Origin: Diphasiastrum complanatum
Taxonomy: Eukaryota > Streptophyta > Lycopodiopsida > Lycopodiales > Lycopodiaceae
Assembly (NCBI GenBank): GCA_029204225.1
Contig: CM055099.1
Location: 52,704,708 to 52,768,707, forward strand
Direction of reading: 5' to 3'
Length of the DNA: 64,000 nt
In this document: positions 9,865 through 23,207 of the stretch, piece by piece
Layout of the letters: each line of letters starts with the position of its first letter
Position numbering within the stretch: position 1 is the first letter of the stretch
Made by a program: the position numbers and the translations under genes
Notes under the pieces: model-generated
The model's input: the letters and a program-made list of their open reading frames with translations, nothing else
What the model was told of the DNA's origin: nothing
Databases searched by the model: none

Positions 9865-12800
9865 CTAGCTTGGTTCAATCATTGCTTTACTAATCACTCC
9901 AAGTGATGATCTGAACTTCATAAAAGGTGTCTTTTGAAGTGGTTTAGTAAGTAGATCAGCTACACATTCATTGCTTGGAACATGCTCCAAAGCAATCTCC
10001 TTGGCTTGCACCATTTCTCTCACAAAGTGATGGCATATCTCAATGTGCTTAGATCTTGCATGGAAGATTGGGTTAGATGCAAGGTGTTGGGCTGATATAT
10101 TGTCATTGTAGATGATTGGTGCCTCCTCTGAATCCATGATCTTTAGTTCCACCAATAATCTCTTGATCCAAAGTACCTCCTTTGTAGTGGTTGTCAAAGC
10201 TTTGTACTCGGCCTCGGTTGAAATAGAGATATAGTTTCTTGCTTTTTTGAAAGCCATGAAACTACACCTTCTCCTATGAAAGTTGAATAGGCACTTGTTG
10301 ATTTCCTATCCCTCTTGTCCCCTGCAAAATCTGAATCACTAAATGCATGAAGGTTAATCACATCTCCTCTATATAGAATCCCAAAATCCAATGTACCCGA
10401 GATGTATCTTAGAATCCTCTTAGCCTTTTTCCAATGGATATTCAATGGCTTTTGCATGGATTGGCTCAGCCTACATACACTAAAGCTAAGATCTAGTCTA
10501 GTCATAGTGATCCACATTAAGGAACATATAAGTTGCCTAAACAAAGTGATGTCCATAAAGGATCTTTCATCATCTTCATTTGGCACTTTTACATCTTGCT
10601 CCATTGGTGTGTCAACACTTTTGCATACTTCCATCTTAAACTTCTTCAAAAGACTTTGAGCATAGTTTACTTGACTTATAAAGATAAAATCAGACCCTCT
10701 AAGTACTTCTATGCCTAAGATGAAGTGAAGACACCCTAGATCTACCATCTTAAACTCTAAGGATAGATCTATCTTGATTTTTTCAATACCATCAACACTA
10801 TTTCCACTAATGATGATGTCATCTACATAAATGAGTAAAAGTACAATACCAACATCATCAAACTTAATGTAAAGAGTGAGATCATATTCACTTTGAACAA
10901 AAGAAAGTGAAATAAGATAGCAATGTAGTCTTGAATTCCAAGATCTCGAGGCTTGCTTCAAGCCATAGATGCTTCTTTGGAGATGGCATACTTTGTTCTC
11001 CATTCCATGCTTGATGAGCCCTTGTGGCTGCTCCATATAGATATATTCTTCCAAAAAACCATTCAAGAAAGCATTAGAGACATCCATTTGACATAGAATC
11101 CATCCAAAATGTGATGCAAGTGCAATGATTAGCCTTATTGTGACCATCTTGGCCACGGGTGCAAAAGTTTCCTCATAGTCTATCCCTCTCTCTTGAGCAT
11201 AACCTTTTGCAACTAATCTTGCCTTATGTTTGTTAACACTCCCATTTGCATTCAACTTAAGCTTGAAGACCCACTTGCATCCTATTACATTCCTTTGAGG
11301 TCTCTCAACAAGCAACCAAGTTTCATTCTCAATCAAGGCATCATACTCATCCAACATAGCTTTATACCATTCTTTGGAGTTCAATGCATCTTCAACATTA
11401 GATGGTTCTTCAAAACTAGATAAAGCATAAGAAGTGGATGAGATACCCTCAACTTGCTGTCCTTTGCCTTGATATGTGAGCCTTGATGGCTCCACTTTTG
11501 CCCTTGAAGATCTCCTTGGTGTGATAGGTGGGTTTGGTGCTTGCTCCTCCATGAGCTCCTCCTCAAAACCAAGATCTTGCTCCTCGGCCATCTTCTTCTT
11601 GATTGTTGGAGCTCTTGAGCCTTCTTCAAGCATATGCATATGATGTTCATCAAATATGACATGCCTTGAAACAACAAATTTGTTCAAGGATGGGAGATAG
11701 ACTTTGTAGCCCTTGCTTGAGCTTGCATATCCAAGCATGATCCCTCTTGTGGAAGATGGATCCTCCTTGGTTCTTGTTTCCAATGGCACATGCACATAAC
11801 ATATACACCCAAAAACTTTCAAGTGATTAAGATTGGGTTTCTTTCCATACAACATCTCATAAGGAGTTTTGCCTTCAATTGCTTTGCAAGACACCCTATT
11901 CATCAAGTAGTTTGCACATACAAGAGACTCACCCCAAAAGGATTTGGGCAAACAAGCATCTAATCTTAAAGCCTTAGAACATTCACATAATGTTCTATTC
12001 CTTCTTTCAGCAACTCCATTTTGTTGAGGAGTGTAAGGACAAGAAGTCTCTTTCTTGATCCCTTCCTCCTCACAAAAGGCCTTGAACTCATTGGAGATGA
12101 ATTCTCCACCATTGTCACTTCTAAGAATCTTGATGCTATGATTATGATGCTTTTCCACAAACAACTTGAACTTTACAAAAGTATCAAATACTTGAGACTT
12201 GAAGGAAAGTAAGAACACCCAACAATATCTTGAGTAGTCATCAATGAAGGTTAAAAACATGGATGAACCTCCATTAGATTTGGTGCTAGCAATGTGCACA
12301 TCCGAGTGTATGAGTTCAAGAGGATGAGATGACTTTGTGATGGATTAGGAAACACCTTCTTATGTGCCTTGGATAAGGCACAAGCTTCACAAGCCTTGTC
12401 TTCCTTCCCAATAGACCTTGGTAGGCCTAAAGCATACTCCTCCTTTCCATGGAACCCGAGTTGACATGTCCAAGTCTTTTGTGCCATAAAGTAAAGGTAG
12501 ATATCTTGTTCTTCTCGGCCAACATGACAACATTAGTATCCACAAATGCATCCAACTTATAAAGTTTGCCAAGTCTAGTGCCCTTAGCCACTATCTTACC
12601 CTTCTTCTTGATGAAACATTCATTTGAAGCAAAGTCAACATTGAAACCATTGTCTACCATTTGGCCAACACTTAGTAGATTCTTTGTTATTGTAGGAATG
12701 TACAAAACACCTTCTATGTTGATCTTTTTGGAAGATCCTAAGCAAAGGGGAATGCTACCAACTCCTTCAATCTTACAAGCTTCATCATTTGCTGTATAGA

Positions 12801-13820
12801 TAGACTTTATAGGTCCATCATAAGATAAGAGAGAAGAGAAAAACTCCCTTTTACTAGTCATGTGTGAACTAGCACCCGAGTCAATCCACCAAGGATCTTC
12901 TCCTTTGAAGCTTGTTGAAGAAAATATGGACATCATGAGAGAGTCCTCATGTGAACTCTCCTCCTCCTCCTCTTTTCTCATGTTGGCTTGGCTTTGATCT
13001 TGCTTCCTCTTGAAGCATTCCGAGGCATAATGCCCCATCTTGCTACAATAGTAACACTTCACCTTTGATTTGTCCTTCTTGACTTTGGTGGTTGATGGAG
13101 ATGCCTTTGAGGGTCCTTCTTGATCCTCAGCTTTGTAGACTTCTTGAATGTTGATACTTTGCCTTTGGACTTGCCTTTGCCTTTGGTGAAGAGATCTTGG
13201 TCATCTCCACCTTGGATGGAAAGCCTATCCATCCTCTCTTGCATTTGGCTCCTTCTTGATTCCTCGGCCATGAGTGTGCCTTGGAGTTCTTCAAGTATGG
13301 GTAGCTTACCCATAATTGCATATCCCTGAACCAAATTGTCAAATTCAAAGCTTAGTCCATTCAATATGAGTTGAACAAGCTCTTCATCCTTGATAGGATC
13401 ACCTATAAAGGCTAGCTCTTTGTTCAATTCCTTTACTCTTAGGACAAAAGTATGTGCACTCTCTCCTTTCTTTTGATAGCTTCTATAGAGTTGATTCTTC
13501 AAAGCTAACATTCTAGTTTGGTTCTTGGATTCATAGACCTTTTGCAAAGTCTCCCAAGCATCTTGAGCTGAAGTGCAATCTCCTACCTCTCTTTAGAGTT
13601 CATTTGCAACATTCATTTTTATGCAATGTAGTGCAACATTGCACCTCTTGATGTATTTGGCTTTTTCTTGAGGATGAATAGGTTCACCCTCCTTACCATT
13701 TACAATTTCCATCAGATCTTGCATGATCATGATGGATTCCATTCTAACTTTCCATATGGAATAGTTAGTTTTGTTGAGCCTTTCATTAGTATCCAAAAGA
13801 TATGCATTTATAGATGCCAT
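9865..13820 (-). pseudogene. gag-pol of copia element I (one stop, about four frameshifts)
   Basis: Order on the minus strand: Gag (start 13820, KTNYSIWKVRMES); CCHC knuckle CYYCSKMGHYASEC near 13055; protease WWIDSGASSHM near 12890; pre-integrase and integrase with LRSDNGGEF and PQQNGVAERRNRT; a 701-codon open stretch 12299-10194 covering integrase, linker and reverse transcriptase with an intact YVDD (LLLIYVDDIIISG); and RNase H 10257-9865 (STEAEYKALTTTTKEVLW, ending ADLLTKPLQ). Breaks seen: a TAA after NEL at about 13590, and frame changes near 13110, 12425, 12325 and 10250. Catalytic motifs are preserved, so the damage is recent, but the polyprotein cannot be made in one piece. Confidence 0.85.
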
Positions 13821-14619
13821 CTAGTCTCCTAATCAAGGACTTGACACAAACGAAGGTCACTTCTATTGATTTGATTGAAGGTCTACCTTATCCCACTTCT
13901 TAGGGACCTGAAAATATCAGTAATAGACTTCCTATAAAGATCTAAAAATGATCTCTAACAAAATCAAATCATAGAATACTAGAAACAATGCACTTGCTTG
14001 ATTGAAGTAGACAATACTAGTAGAATTGCCCCTCTTTCTATAAAGAACATTAAAGCTTCCAAATGATCTGATCAAGAGTGAATTTCAGCAACCTAATATA
14101 CTTCCAAAATCACTTGTAAAAGATCTAAATGGAACTTAATGAGGATGCAACACAATCTACTATCCAATCACAAGCAAAAAATGATCAAAATTGATGAAAA
14201 ATTGATCTAATTTGGTGCATAAGTCAAGCAATGGTTGGACTGAACCTAAATCACTTTAGGAGGTGCCTACTACACCTTAGAACAGCCTTGAAGAGTCCCC
14301 AAAACTCTGATCTTCCCTCTCCTTGAATGCTAGAAAGCCTCCTCTATGAAATCACCTCCAAAACTCGCTTAGAAATCAATGCTTGGAGCAAGCAAAACTT
14401 GCTATCTTGGTAATGTGAATTGAATTCAACTTTGCCTCTGGTTTTAGACACCTAAACACCTGAAAATGAAGTCACACAACACCAATCTCCAATGTATTTG
14501 ACTCACTTTGAGTTCTAGAATCAATACTAGATGCTAAGATCCAATCTACACAAGATTTAGATAAAAAATTGTGATCAAATTGAATGAAAATCAAGGATTT
14601 AGCTCATTTCATGCTTTAG
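13821..14619 (-). other. Leader of copia element I
   Basis: About 800 bp of AT-rich untranslated leader between the primer binding site and gag. No open frame of note. Confidence 0.7.
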
Positions 14620-14631
14620 GCTCTGATACCA
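14620..14631 (-). promoter_or_regulatory. Primer binding site of element I
   Basis: GCTCTGATACCA on the plus strand, directly abutting the 5' LTR start TGTAAAAATTACAG. Confidence 0.9.
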
Positions 14632-15312
14632 TGTAAAAATTACAGCAAATAAGGATCCTAAAACACTTGAAATGATGAGGGAAATAATAGATTATGATTT
14701 CATAAGATTAGCACAAGTTAAACCGTCAAAATCCATCAAAAATCTATGCTTGAACCTCACTAAATGGCCCAAATCTTTGAAGAAGGCTTCACACATGTGA
14801 AAGTACGGCCTCCCACAGTCTGAGTACTGTACACCAGACCTACATTCAATCCTATAATCATTAGTAATCACAAGTACTCAAACAATTATGAACATAGAGA
14901 GCAATTGCACCATTATGAGAGAAAAAACATGAAATTGCTTGATTGATTTTGGTGAGATATCATCACCTATATATACATGATCCATCACGGTTTTGGGCAG
15001 GTATGAGTAGCCCTAAACCTATCCCTAATGATAATTTTGGTGGATCTTTCATCTCTACCAAGTAGGGTTGGAATCTTGAAGATCCCTCAACAATGCAAAA
15101 ATTACCAAAAATAGCTCCTATTTTTTCTCCCTTGTATCTAAGCATAATTTGGACTCATTCCAAAGGTTCTAACACTTAGGTCTACTTGAGAACATCCTTA
15201 TGAATGGAATCCTATGCTATTTGGCACGTGTGACAAGCCACATCATGACCATCTAACTATTTACAAGTCATATGACCAAAACTAGTCAAGCTAGAATTGT
15301 GAATTTTTAACA
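14632..15312 (-). repeat. 5' LTR of element I (681 bp)
   Basis: Nearly identical to 9230-9850 but about 60 bp longer (extra block near 15010-15066). The palindrome of the sister LTR appears here as TTCACACATGTGAA (14788-14801), one base changed in the ACGT core. Confidence 0.9.
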
Positions 15313-15500
15313 CAAAAAGGTCATTTTCGGACAAACGACATTGAAATTGAGCTACAAATGGTCTTGTGAATTTGTGTCGAGCCCACGAACCTGTGACCAC
15401 TACTCGTTCGAGGTTCTGACTATTTCTCACTGAATGTGACCAATTCTTGGCTTGACAGGCCTAGAATCCCATAACTGTGTTTGAAGTATTTGGTTCAGAC
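15313..15500. repeat. 352-bp-period tandem repeat, remainder of second unit
   Basis: Matches about 8870-9065 (shared strings GGACAAACGACAT/AGACAAACGACAT, AATGGTCTTGTG, GGCCTAGAATCCCA). It completes the unit interrupted at 9229 by element I. Confidence 0.7.
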
Positions 15501-15520
15501 GCATAGTCGGGTGCTGGAAG

Positions 15521-15905
15521 CATAGTAGCCAGGGAATGAGAACGAGAACGGGGAATGACATTCCCTAAGGGGACAGGAACGACTTAAATGGAGGAACAAA
15601 AATGGTGGAGAATGACATGTGGAAATTAGCATATGAGCTTCAATTGAGACTTAAAAGACATGTTTTAATGGAAGAACACCTATACAATAGTTTGAGACGG
15701 TTTTCAAGAGCAGAAAGAGCTAAAATGACTTTTTTGGAGTTACAGTGGAGGAACGGCCAGGAAACCCATTCCCCATCCATTTCCCGCCTGTTCTCTTGCT
15801 ACAAAATTGGAGAACAACCGTTCTCCCATTTCCTAGGCTAGGGAATGGGGAGAAACATGTTTCCCTATTCCATAGGGGGTGAAATGACATTCTCCTACTA
15901 CTATG
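15521..15905. mobile_element. hAT-type MITE with CATAGTAG ends
   Basis: 385 bp. The left end CATAGTAGCCAGGGAATG and the reverse complement of the right end (CATAGTAGTAGGAGAATG) form a terminal inverted repeat. Flanking octamers GCTGGAAG and ACTTGAAG agree at six of eight positions, consistent with a decayed 8-bp target duplication. A 79-codon open frame at 15602-15841 shows no transposase motifs. The start sequence is also close to that of the putative MITE at 53053. Confidence 0.6.
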
Positions 15906-16145
15906 ACTTGAAGAATAAATTCTCTTCGCTCATGATCATGTAGCCTCACAGTAGAGTTGGATACATAACTTCCATCTCAATATTCATGTCTTATTCTTGT
16001 TGTTATTATTCAAGATGCCAAGCGATTGGTCTATGTGATGGCCTCTTGAGACAATGTGGCTGGCCTTGTGAGGCAACTTCGGTTGCTTCAGTCAGAGGAA
16101 GAAACAATGAGCGTTGCTTGTAGGAAGTGTTGGCTATCTTAGGCA
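15906..16145. other. Noncoding spacer left of element H
   Basis: 240 bp. I see no gene, repeat or clear LTR here. The 3' end of element H appears to have been lost in this stretch. Confidence 0.5.
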
Positions 16146-19100
16146 TTATTGCTTCCAAGTTAAGGACTCATAGCCATTACACTCATGGTTGGTTGGTGTA
16201 ATAGGCGGAAGATTGAGAAGATGGTTGAGGCAATCCATGTCGTAGCTCAAGTTGTCACATAGAATGGTGGTAGCATTGAATTGAGTGTGATGTAAGTCGT
16301 GAAGTAACAACCTAATCCACATAACTTCTTTTGAAGATTGACATGTTGCGATGTACTTTGCCTCTGTTGAAGAAAGCGCAACTGATTTTTGCTTTCTTGA
16401 GTTCCACGAAATCGATCCCCCTACCAGATAGAAATAGAACCCAAAGGTAGATTTTCTGGTAGAGACTGTTTCTCCCCAATCTGAGTTGGAGTAGCCTCGC
16501 AGGACGAGTGGGTCGATGTCATTTCCATCATAACATAAAATGTGATCTAAACTTCCTTGAATATATCTCATCACTTTCTTTAATGCTTTCCAATAGGAGA
16601 TCCTAGGATTAGACATGAATTGACTTAACATGCTAATAGTGTATGCTAAATTTGGTCTATTACACAACATTGCATACATCAAAGATCCTATTAGTAAATC
16701 TATGTCGAGTACTTTACTATCAAAATTAGCACAAGTAGGTTTAGTCAATACTATACTTGGATCTATTGGAGTATCAATTGGTTTGCAATCAGACATATGA
16801 AATTTTTCTAAAATGCCTTTTAGATATGCTTGCTAGCTAAGATAGATATTCTTTTGAAGTTTATTTCTAGTCATGTAAATTCCTAGCAAAGAATGAACAG
16901 CTACTAATCAGTCATGTCAAATTCCTTTGACATATCACTCTTAGTGGCGTGCAGAAGAGAAGTGTCGTTAGACAAAATAAATGCATCAGCTACGTAAGGG
17001 CTATGTGAACTGAACTGGTGCCTATATGCTTTGAATAAATATTACAGTCAGCTGAATTGTTTGCAAATCCCAATTGAATGAGATAAGAGTTGATTTTATT
17101 GAACCATGCCCTTGCGGCCTATTTCAGACTATAGATTGCTTTGTGCAACTTCCACACTTTGTGCTCTTGGCCTTTGACTTCAAATCTTTCCGGTTGGAAG
17201 GTATACAGCTCTTCCTTGCTGTTGTCGTTTAGAAATGTTGCCTTGACATCCATTTGGTGCATTTCGAAGTCTTCCGTGGCTGCTGACGCAATCAGAGTCC
17301 TGATTGATTGCATCTTGACAACATGACTAAAAATTTCTTGATAATCCACTCCTTGGACTTGAGTGAATCCTTTAGCCACCAGCCGTGCGTTCCATTTAGC
17401 AATAAAACCATCAGAGTTGATCTTCTTCTTGAAGATCCACTTGTTGTCGATAACTCTCTTGTGAGTGAGGAAGTTGACCATTGTCCAAGTCTGGTTCATC
17501 AAAAGTGAGTGTACTAGCTTTCCATAGCTTCTTGCCACTTCACAACATCCTTGGAGTTAATTTCTTTGGTTAGGGTCTCTGATTCTTCTGATGAAGTCCA
17601 GAATGATTGAGGTGTATACCTCTCAAGAACTATCCGGGTCCGTGAGGATCTGCGGATGTTTGGTTGACCAAGATGCAATGATGTTTCTTCTTGAATTTTT
17701 CCAGATCTGCTCGAGCTGGCTTGGTCTGGTCTGATGACAAGTACTATCGGCTGCTCAGCTTTTGTATCTGTAGAAGGAACATCAATGTTGGAAGAATCCA
17801 TGCTATGTAAAATAGGATGAAATGACATAGCATCATTTATCGATGGTTGTTTGAAATCATAGTATGTATGTTCTTGAAATATTACATCCCTAGAGACAAA
17901 AACTACATTGGTGGATGGATCATAAACTTTGTAAGCTTTATGTTCATCAGGATGACCAATGAAAATATATTTATTTGTCCTATAATCCTGTTTCTTCCTA
18001 AGTTGTTTAAGAATGCAAACAAAACATATACAACCAAAGTTTTTTAAATGGCTGACACTAGGCTTGTGTCTATGCCAAACTTCATAAGGAGTTTTGTTGT
18101 TGACGACTTTGGTGCTGGATCTATTCTGTAAGTAACAAGTTGTGGCAGTAGCTTATGCCCAAAACTTTGCAGGTAGGTGCCCTTGATGTAGCATTGATCT
18201 GGCTGAGTTGAGAAGAGTTCGGTTCTTCCTTTCTACAGTCCTATTTTGTTGAGGTGAATAGGAAGTGGTGAGCTGTCTTCTAGTACCATGTTCAGCCATG
18301 TAGCCATGTTCAGCCATGTCGTCGGACATCTTGTTAGAGAGGTATTCGCCGCCACATCTGTTCGAGGTGCTTTCACTTTTGTAAATGTTTGTGTCTTAGC
18401 CATGGCCTTGAATATCTTGAAGCATTCAAAGGCTTCTAATTTGTGCTTAATGAACATGAAAGTACCATCTAGAATAATCATCTATGAAAGTGATAAAATA
18501 ATTGCATCTCCTGAGGACGAAGTTGGCATTGGACCACAAAGATCGCTATGTACAAGATCCAATACATGCTTCCCATAGATGCATGATTCACAAAAGAAAT
18601 ATTTGCTATCCAATGAGAAAGGGATATGTAATCCATCAACTAGATTATTACAACACATATAGGAAAGTAATCTTGTATTCATGTGTCCAAATCGACTATG
18701 TATTGCATTATCGTTTGCATTTTCATGAGAGATGCTAGCTAATGCAACTGAATTAGAAAGTACGTAAAGATTTCCAACTCTAGTGCATGTAGTTAGAGTA
18801 GTATCTTCATCGAAGATTGTACACTATTTAGATGAAAAAGTAATAGTGTAGCCCTCATCAGTCATCTTAGAAACTGACAACAGATTCTTTGACAACTGAG
18901 GTACGTGAAGAACATTGGTGACATAAACATAAAAATCATTTTTGAATGTGATCTTGATTGTCCCTTTGCCTTCCACGCGTATGGTACTTGAATCTCTGAG
19001 GTAGATGAATTGATCTATGTTGTAAGCTGCATACTCTGTAGACCATTCCTTGCAAGAAGTCACGTGTTGGGTAGCGCCGCTGTCCAGATACCAGCTATCG

Positions 19101-20002
19101 TGGTCTTTGTTGGCACTATTGTAAGCCATTAATAGATGTGTATCTTGCTCCTTGAATTCATTCGCATTGGAGGAATCTGGCTGCTACTGTTGTTGCTTCT
19201 TTGTCTTGTTGTAGATGCAGATATGACACTCTTTGATGTCGTGATTGGCTCTCTTGAAATACCTGCAGAAAAGCTTCTTGCGCGATCTACTATTCTCACC
19301 TTGAGTGTGAGGCTTTTGTTGTTGTTGCAGTTGCCCTTGATTCTTGCCCTTGGAATAGTCTTTCTTCATGGTGTATAGGGCCAAGGACTTGTCTTTGATG
19401 TACAGGCCATTAGTCTTTCTTCACATCTCTTCTTGAAATAGATGACCGATCACCTTTTGAAGAGTGAGGTCGGGTTGTGTGGATATCATCACCACAAAGT
19501 GTTCATACGACTTTGAAAGAGAAGAAAGCAAGGTCATAACGACATCATCATCTTGAATAGCACATCCTACAGTTGATAACTGATCCATTAATGATTCGAA
19601 GCTGTTGATGTGAGAAGTGATGGCAGTAGAATCAGACATGCGAAGAGTAATTAACTTCCTTTCAAGATGTAATCTAATGGTTACATCATGAGTCTCATAC
19701 ATACTTGATAGTAAGTCTAGTGCTTCCTTAGAGGTTTTGTACGCGGTAACATGAGATATTTGGGAGTAGGCCAGATTGAGTGTGAAACATGCTAACGCTT
19801 TCTGATCTTTGATCTTCCAGGCCTTTGCTTGATCACCATCTTCTAGTTTCAAGTCAGAACCTTCTACTCCATCCCAAAGATCTCTATCTAGCAACATCAT
19901 CCGGAGTTTTAACTTCCATATGTAGAAGTTAGAACCATTGAACTTGTCAATGATTCTAGCTTCGTTGGATGATGAAGATGAAGAGCTACCAACATGAGAC
20001 AT
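16146..20002 (-). pseudogene. gag-pol relic of copia element H (different lineage)
   Basis: Gag from the ATG at 20002 to 19421 is open for 193 codons (WKLKLRMMLLDRDLWDGVEG), a UBN2-type Gag unlike those of A, I and D. A degenerate zinc knuckle lies near 19260 (CRYFKRANHDIKEC, with a Cys and a Gly lost). The protease is at 19129-18824 with an intact DSGA (WYLDSGATQHV). Integrase is fragmentary at 18682-18233, including a short duplicated ATWLNM. A linker lies at 17828-17514, the reverse-transcriptase start at 17538-17119, and the reverse-transcriptase end with RNase H at 16796-16146 (STEAKYIATCQSSKEVMW). It stops inside RNase H, so the 3' end is missing. The element is dead. Confidence 0.8.
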
Positions 20003-20055
20003 GTTAACAGTAATACAAATAGAACAAGCTTAATCTCTCGTTTTATTTGAGCTAT

Positions 20056-20067
20056 GCTCTGATACCA
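20056..20067 (-). promoter_or_regulatory. Primer binding site of element H
   Basis: GCTCTGATACCA on the plus strand, three bases from the LTR-like start TGATGGGGCAATG at 20071. Confidence 0.85.
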
Positions 20068-20070
20068 ATC

Positions 20071-20400
20071 TGATGGGGCAATGAAGTATGAAGAACGCGA
20101 ACGGAGAATAGATCAGAAATATTTGCGGAACAGCTCTCCCATTGAAATGGGCTACTAGATGCAAAAACTGTCTAATAGAATGTTTATGCTAAGTATAATC
20201 ACGACTTAAATGTTCTGTTGCCCAATAGGATCTTATAAATTAGTTCATACTCACAAAAACAAAAATGAGTACAGTCGAGGTTAACGCTTGCTCAATGGGT
20301 TGCAATTGTAAGGTCCGTGTGGTCACTAATATCCATTGCTGAATTTTGATGTATAGTGTGGCCCTTGCCCGAAATCCCTCGTTATCAACTTCAAGTGCTA
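20071..20400 (-). repeat. Probable 5' LTR of element H (right end not located)
   Basis: Starts TGATGGGG directly after the primer binding site. No second copy exists in the window, so the far edge cannot be fixed and 20400 is nominal. Confidence 0.4.
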
Positions 20401-23207
20401 AGTCTCCAGTTCGAAGGCCATGTGCCGTAGTATCGATTCCTATGATGGTCAGGTAGAGTCCGGTGAAGCGAAGTATAGGATAATATCATCGTGGCCGACG
20501 CTCATCTGTCATGCTCTTGATGTTTCGGCCCTTTATCTCATTATGTTGTGGTACTGTTCTAGTGGAAAAGACTCCCTCTCAGCTTGGGTGGATGCTTTGA
20601 GGTACTCAACAACTCTAGAAGGTGTGTGTATTTCCTACTCGTCATAGATTTTATTGAACTTTTAGAACAATCCACTCTCTCCAATTCATTCCTCTCTCTC
20701 CAATTCATTCCTCTCTACACCCAATATTTCCCTTGATGATGTCACCTGACCCCTTATGTTGAATGCTCACATGCTGGTATATGCTCGTAGAGTAGGTGTA
20801 GTTTAAATCATAACTCATCACTCTTGGTCCTTCCTTTCCCAAAGATGGTTTTAAAAAGTGTGTATTGCTTTCATCTAGAGTTTATGTATTGTGACTTAAA
20901 AAGTCAACATCCCTTTCATAGTTTGTGTTCATAAGGTATCGTCTCGAGACAACTAATGGTAGCATTTGTTGTCATGACACTCATTGATGGTTATCCAAAC
21001 TCATGTCTCTCTTGGGGTTCAGTCACAGTACATAAGATTGATATTTCAAGCATGATTCTCCTAAGGTACATTTTTTTTAGAAATGTTAGTGTGTGAGGCT
21101 CTTAGGATGGTTTTACATGCTATAGATGACTCCCCGATGGTTGGCATATAGACATTCTCATGTTATTATGGCATGATTTTTCAAAGGTCAAGATCACCTG
21201 CCTCTCATCCTACGGCTACAAATGGCCACTTTACTTTCATTTGATTGCACCTATATTAGTGGTGAGGCGCTTCATCTTCTCCTCCCATGCTTTCTTGCAC
21301 TCTCTTCCCACGCATGCTTGCACTCTCCTCCTCCTACTCTTTTGGCAAGACAGTTTTGGAGCTCTCTATGCCCTCCCTCCTATGTTTGGAGACAATTCTA
21401 CTATGCACACGGTATGTGTATTCAACTCTTCTTTATTCTTGCTATTAGATAGTGTATTAAGCAAGCATATTGCATAAGTTTTGAAAGGCGCCATTTCGCT
21501 GCCTACTGCATCGCAGTATAGGTTATTGCTTTTAATAAAGAGTTTGTATGAGGTACCATGTTTGCTATATGGCAATCGTTGCTCAGATATGACTTTCTTG
21601 CATCCATTTATATGTGTTTATGCATTGTTGGCTAAGGTGATTGGCTATGCCATCACTGGCCAGACATCTTGTTTATAAATGAATACCATCAGTCGCTGGC
21701 CAGAAACATATTTGGTAGACAATATACATTGCCAATTAATACTCTGTAGAGTATATATGATCTGCCTAATCGCGATCCCACAAGCTATCGCTGACCAGAG
21801 GAGAGTTTTGCTCTCTTTATGTATGCTTGCATGTAAGATATATGAGGTACCCACTCTTCAAGAGCGCTCAACGCTGCCTATTCAACATGCTATCCTACGT
21901 ATAGTAGGATAGCTCTTTAGATAATTTGGTATGGAGAAGTATATCGCGATGGACTAGCGATGAGCGAGTATAACTTTTTCACTCCACTTTCCAGTGATGA
22001 GATCTCTTGATGGTTTTTAGATGTATGATTTGTATTATCACAATGAGCACTTGAGATACTTATATGTCATAACTGTATTTGCTATCATATGTGGCTTTCA
22101 ATAGTATAGCAGCAAGGTTGCATGAGTTTTAAGCTTCATATCATCGGTTTCCAACATACGAAAAGAAAAGGTATGATCTCTACTACCTGAACGTTTACCA
22201 TGCAAGAGGTACATTGTTAAGAATGCTTCAATAATGGGTTATACAAGATAGTATGGATCACAACCATAATATATCTATCGTGTGCATTAATATGTAATGC
22301 TACATAGACTTGCATACGGACTTTGACGGTTCTCAAAGGCACTCAAAAGCTTATATGGCCAGTTCATAGGAATCGCTTGAGTCGACCATTCAGGTTGGTG
22401 TTTCTCACATATTTTGGCGTTGCTCTAAGATAGAAGCTTCAAAGTTGGGTACATTGAATGCTTTAGAGAACGATTGCTATAATACTCACGAAAAAATGCT
22501 TGACAATTACCCTCATCTATGGCATGCCTGAACGCAACATACTTAAGGAATTTTTTTATTGTAGAAACAATCGTCCTCATGGACGTCATAAATAAAGGCT
22601 TTTGTTTATTAAACTGAGTATTGTGCTTGATTGCATATTAAATCACGATCAAGGTTCAAAAGTTTATCTATCAATAAGATTGCTTGCAGACTCTTGCATG
22701 GCATGAATTTGCCCAAGAAGTCATGAGTTCCGCACATGACTTGTTTACAAGTAGAAATTTTGGTATGGCATGGATTTGCCCCAAATTTCATGTGCTAGTC
22801 CAAGCTACTTTAGTACTTTGCACTGTATTTTACTGCTCTTTTCTAAAATGCATTATAGTATACCTGTTCAAACAAAAGATAGGAACCTAAACCATCAAAC
22901 TGATCAGTATGGCACTCGCCCTGATACGATATCGATATGATTAGGCCTATCACTTTAAATAACTATCAGTAAGGGAAGATCAGACTATAAAAAACTTTAT
23001 CTACACTGCAAGCTGATTAGAGGGTTTCCTTACGGTTCTCTTATGGGCCTTTTATGAGTTTCTTACGAGTTATTTGCAAGCTCTTTACATGTTCTTTAAA
23101 GGGAGTGATCGTAGCTGCAGTCATTGTCAAATTAGTTGTACAATGCAAAGCTAGTTTATATAGGTAACTAGCTTTATATAGAGTGGTATCATGCTAGTCA
23201 AAATGGT
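20401..23207. other. Gene-free AT-rich stretch
   Basis: No coding region was recognised on either strand. Short structures seen: a hairpin with an arm of about 10 bp around 21889-21912 (GCTATCCTAC...GTAGGATAGC); a direct repeat with ATGGCATG(A/G)ATTTGCCC at about 22697 and 22764; a duplicated TCTCCAATTCATTCCTCTCT at about 20677-20715. Part of it may be LTR of elements H and G. Confidence 0.4.

Larger units (their letters stand above)
9230..15312 (-). mobile_element. Ty1/copia element I with both LTRs
   Basis: Complete structural element of about 6.1 kb. The 3' LTR is 9230-9850, the polypurine tract 9851-9861, pol/gag on the minus strand 9865-13820, the leader 13821-14619, the primer binding site 14620-14631 and the 5' LTR 14632-15312. 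A 4-bp CAAA flanks both sides (9226-9229 and 15313-15316). The LTRs differ at only a handful of positions plus one 60-bp gap, suggesting a fairly recent insertion. The coding region is nevertheless broken, so the copy was probably mobilised in trans or decayed quickly. Confidence 0.9.

Noticed and set aside
21160-21575. Frames of 105, 76 and 69 codons at 21.2-21.6 kb
   Set aside because: Low-complexity, mutually overlapping on both strands, with no recognisable motif.
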